Assembly (NCBI GenBank): GCA_030058085.1
Contig: JASGTU010000083.1
Coordinates: 1 to 37,927 of the forward strand
Direction: 5' to 3'
Origin: Chloroflexota bacterium
GTDB taxonomy: Bacteria > Chloroflexota > Anaerolineae > Caldilineales > Caldilineaceae
Length of the DNA: 37,927 nt
A program made the position numbers and the translations under genes. The notes below the pieces were generated by a model. It was not told the origin of the DNA. It worked only from the letters and a program-made list of their open reading frames with translations, and ran no database searches. This document shows, piece by piece, positions 37,127 to 37,927 of the stretch (positions are counted from its first letter, which is position 1; each line of letters begins with the position of its first letter).

Positions 37127-37927
37127 TCAGTTCTCTTCGCCGTTGAGCAGCGGTTTCACCGCATATAGCCCCTGCCCCGTCGCCGCCAGCAGCGAACCTT
37201 CGCCGTCCGGCGCAACCGTAAAAACCGTCAATCCGTCCAGGCCGGCAAGCGTCCAACTACGCCCGCTGTCTTCGCTTATCCAGACTCCCCGGCCTTCCGT
37301 CGCCGCCCACATCAGGGAATGGCCGCCCAGCATAGTCGTCCCCATCTGCAGCACCGTCGCGACTGGCGCGCCTTCGGCTTGTCCCCACGTCACCCCATAG
37401 TCAGCGCTGAACCATAGCCCATCCGCAGCCCCAGCCCAAAGCACGCCGTCCGCCGTCTGCAGCAGCGAAAAGACCGTCTGTCTCTGCAGCGGCCCGGGGA
37501 GTTTGAACCACGTTTCGCCGCCGTCATCGGTTCGATACAGCCCCTCTATTGTGCCAATCGTGTACTGCCCCGGCGTTTCGTGTTGCCAGATATCGAGCGC
37601 GCTGAGCGTTTCCAGGCCATTGTTCAAAGGCGCAATAGTTTTTCCTCGATCCTCGCTCACGCCAATGCTGTTGCCCCATGTCCCGCCCCAGACTACGTCC
37701 GCGTCAAGACGGTCGGGGTGGATGCGGAAGAAGGTCACGCCGTGGAGTCCCGCCGTCTCATGCCATGTAGGTTGCTCGGCTGAAAGCGTGTCGGTCCAGG
37801 CAATGCCCTGCCGCCGGCCTACAAAGAGCCGTTCGCCCGCCAACGCCAAATCCCACACCGCCCACGGCGGGCTGATGCGCTGCCAACTCGCGCCCTGATC
37901 CGCGCTGCGGTAGACGCCCGTCTGCGT
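37127..37927 (-). CDS. Asp-box (BNR) repeat protein, C-terminal part
   Basis: The reading frame is open to the right edge, so the N-terminus is missing; 266 residues are visible. Five Asp-box motifs (S/T-x-D-x-G-x-T/S-W) appear: YRSADQGASW, GVSEDRGKTI (degenerate), YRTDDGGETW, WFSADYGVTW and WISEDSGRSW. Such repeats form beta-propellers as in sialidases, exported glycan-active enzymes and photosystem-assembly-like proteins. No catalytic residues can be assigned. The product is probably exported, but the signal peptide is outside the window. Confidence 0.8.
   Translation of the reverse strand, partial: TQTGVYRSADQGASWQRISPPWAVWDLALAGERLFVGRRQGIAWTDTLSAEQPTWHETAGLHGVTFFRIHPDRLDADVVWGGTWGNSIGVSEDRGKTIAPLNNGLETLSALDIWQHETPGQYTIGTIEGLYRTDDGGETWFKLPGPLQRQTVFSLLQTADGVLWAGAADGLWFSADYGVTWGQAEGAPVATVLQMGTTMLGGHSLMWAATEGRGVWISEDSGRSWTLAGLDGLTVFTVAPDGEGSLLAATGQGLYAVKPLLNGEEN

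Overview
The window is a GC-rich bacterial chromosome segment and most resembles Chloroflexota (Anaerolineae/Caldilineae-like; medium confidence). The main clues are exported lipoproteins with long Thr/Pro linkers and SH3 domains, multi-membrane glycosyltransferases with large C-terminal extensions, and an Ala/Glu-tailed ribosomal protein L9. Promoters repeatedly show an extended -10 (TGnTATAAT-like), and many genes have a clear AGGAG-type ribosome binding site. No rRNA, phage, transposase or CRISPR was seen.

Left part (1-4.5 kb): the start of a SorC-type sugar-responsive regulator leaves the window at the left edge, with a consensus promoter flanked by inverted GTTCAT boxes. An iron-type alcohol dehydrogenase and a divergent aldo/keto reductase follow. 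A perfect 44-bp palindrome lies over the dehydrogenase transcription start and is a likely operator. A strong bidirectional terminator closes this block.

Lanthipeptide locus (3.1-11.3 kb, minus strand): the order of transcription is a small single-helix membrane protein resembling the N-terminus of an HlyD adaptor, a peptidase-containing ABC exporter (LanT), a precursor peptide (LanA), a class II lanthipeptide synthetase (LanM), then an M20 peptidase. The precursor has a textbook mersacidin/lichenicidin-type leader ending in Gly-Gly. Its ~99-residue core has NO cysteine and about 44 serines, largely in six to seven tandem octapeptides (S-x-x-S-Q/R-S-A-S). LanM keeps both its dehydratase residues and the cyclase zinc ligands, so this is a lanthionine machine whose only visible substrate cannot form lanthionine. 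This is the most unusual system in the window.

Middle (11.3-23.3 kb): tRNA-Asp with its own promoter and terminator, a YtcJ-type amidohydrolase, and a minus-strand cluster lepB-deoC-hypothetical-metallo-beta-lactamase. Next come gyrA with an AlbA/ATPase/winged-helix regulator just downstream, a DUF2723-like membrane glycosyltransferase, and rplI.

Cell-surface cluster (23.6-30.1 kb, plus strand): three tandem paralogous SH3 lipoproteins sharing an ICCxxGxxxWV motif, coupled to a 952-residue PMT/GT39-like membrane glycosyltransferase. The context suggests export and possibly O-glycosylation of the Thr/Pro linkers.

Right part (30.1-37.9 kb): a helical acidic protein, a nudix hydrolase and NAD-dependent epimerase pair, sucCD preceded by a structured ~160-nt leader, a NarL-type regulator with a degenerate receiver, an HtrA-like protease with no export signal, a small conserved hypothetical protein, and an Asp-box repeat protein running off the right edge.
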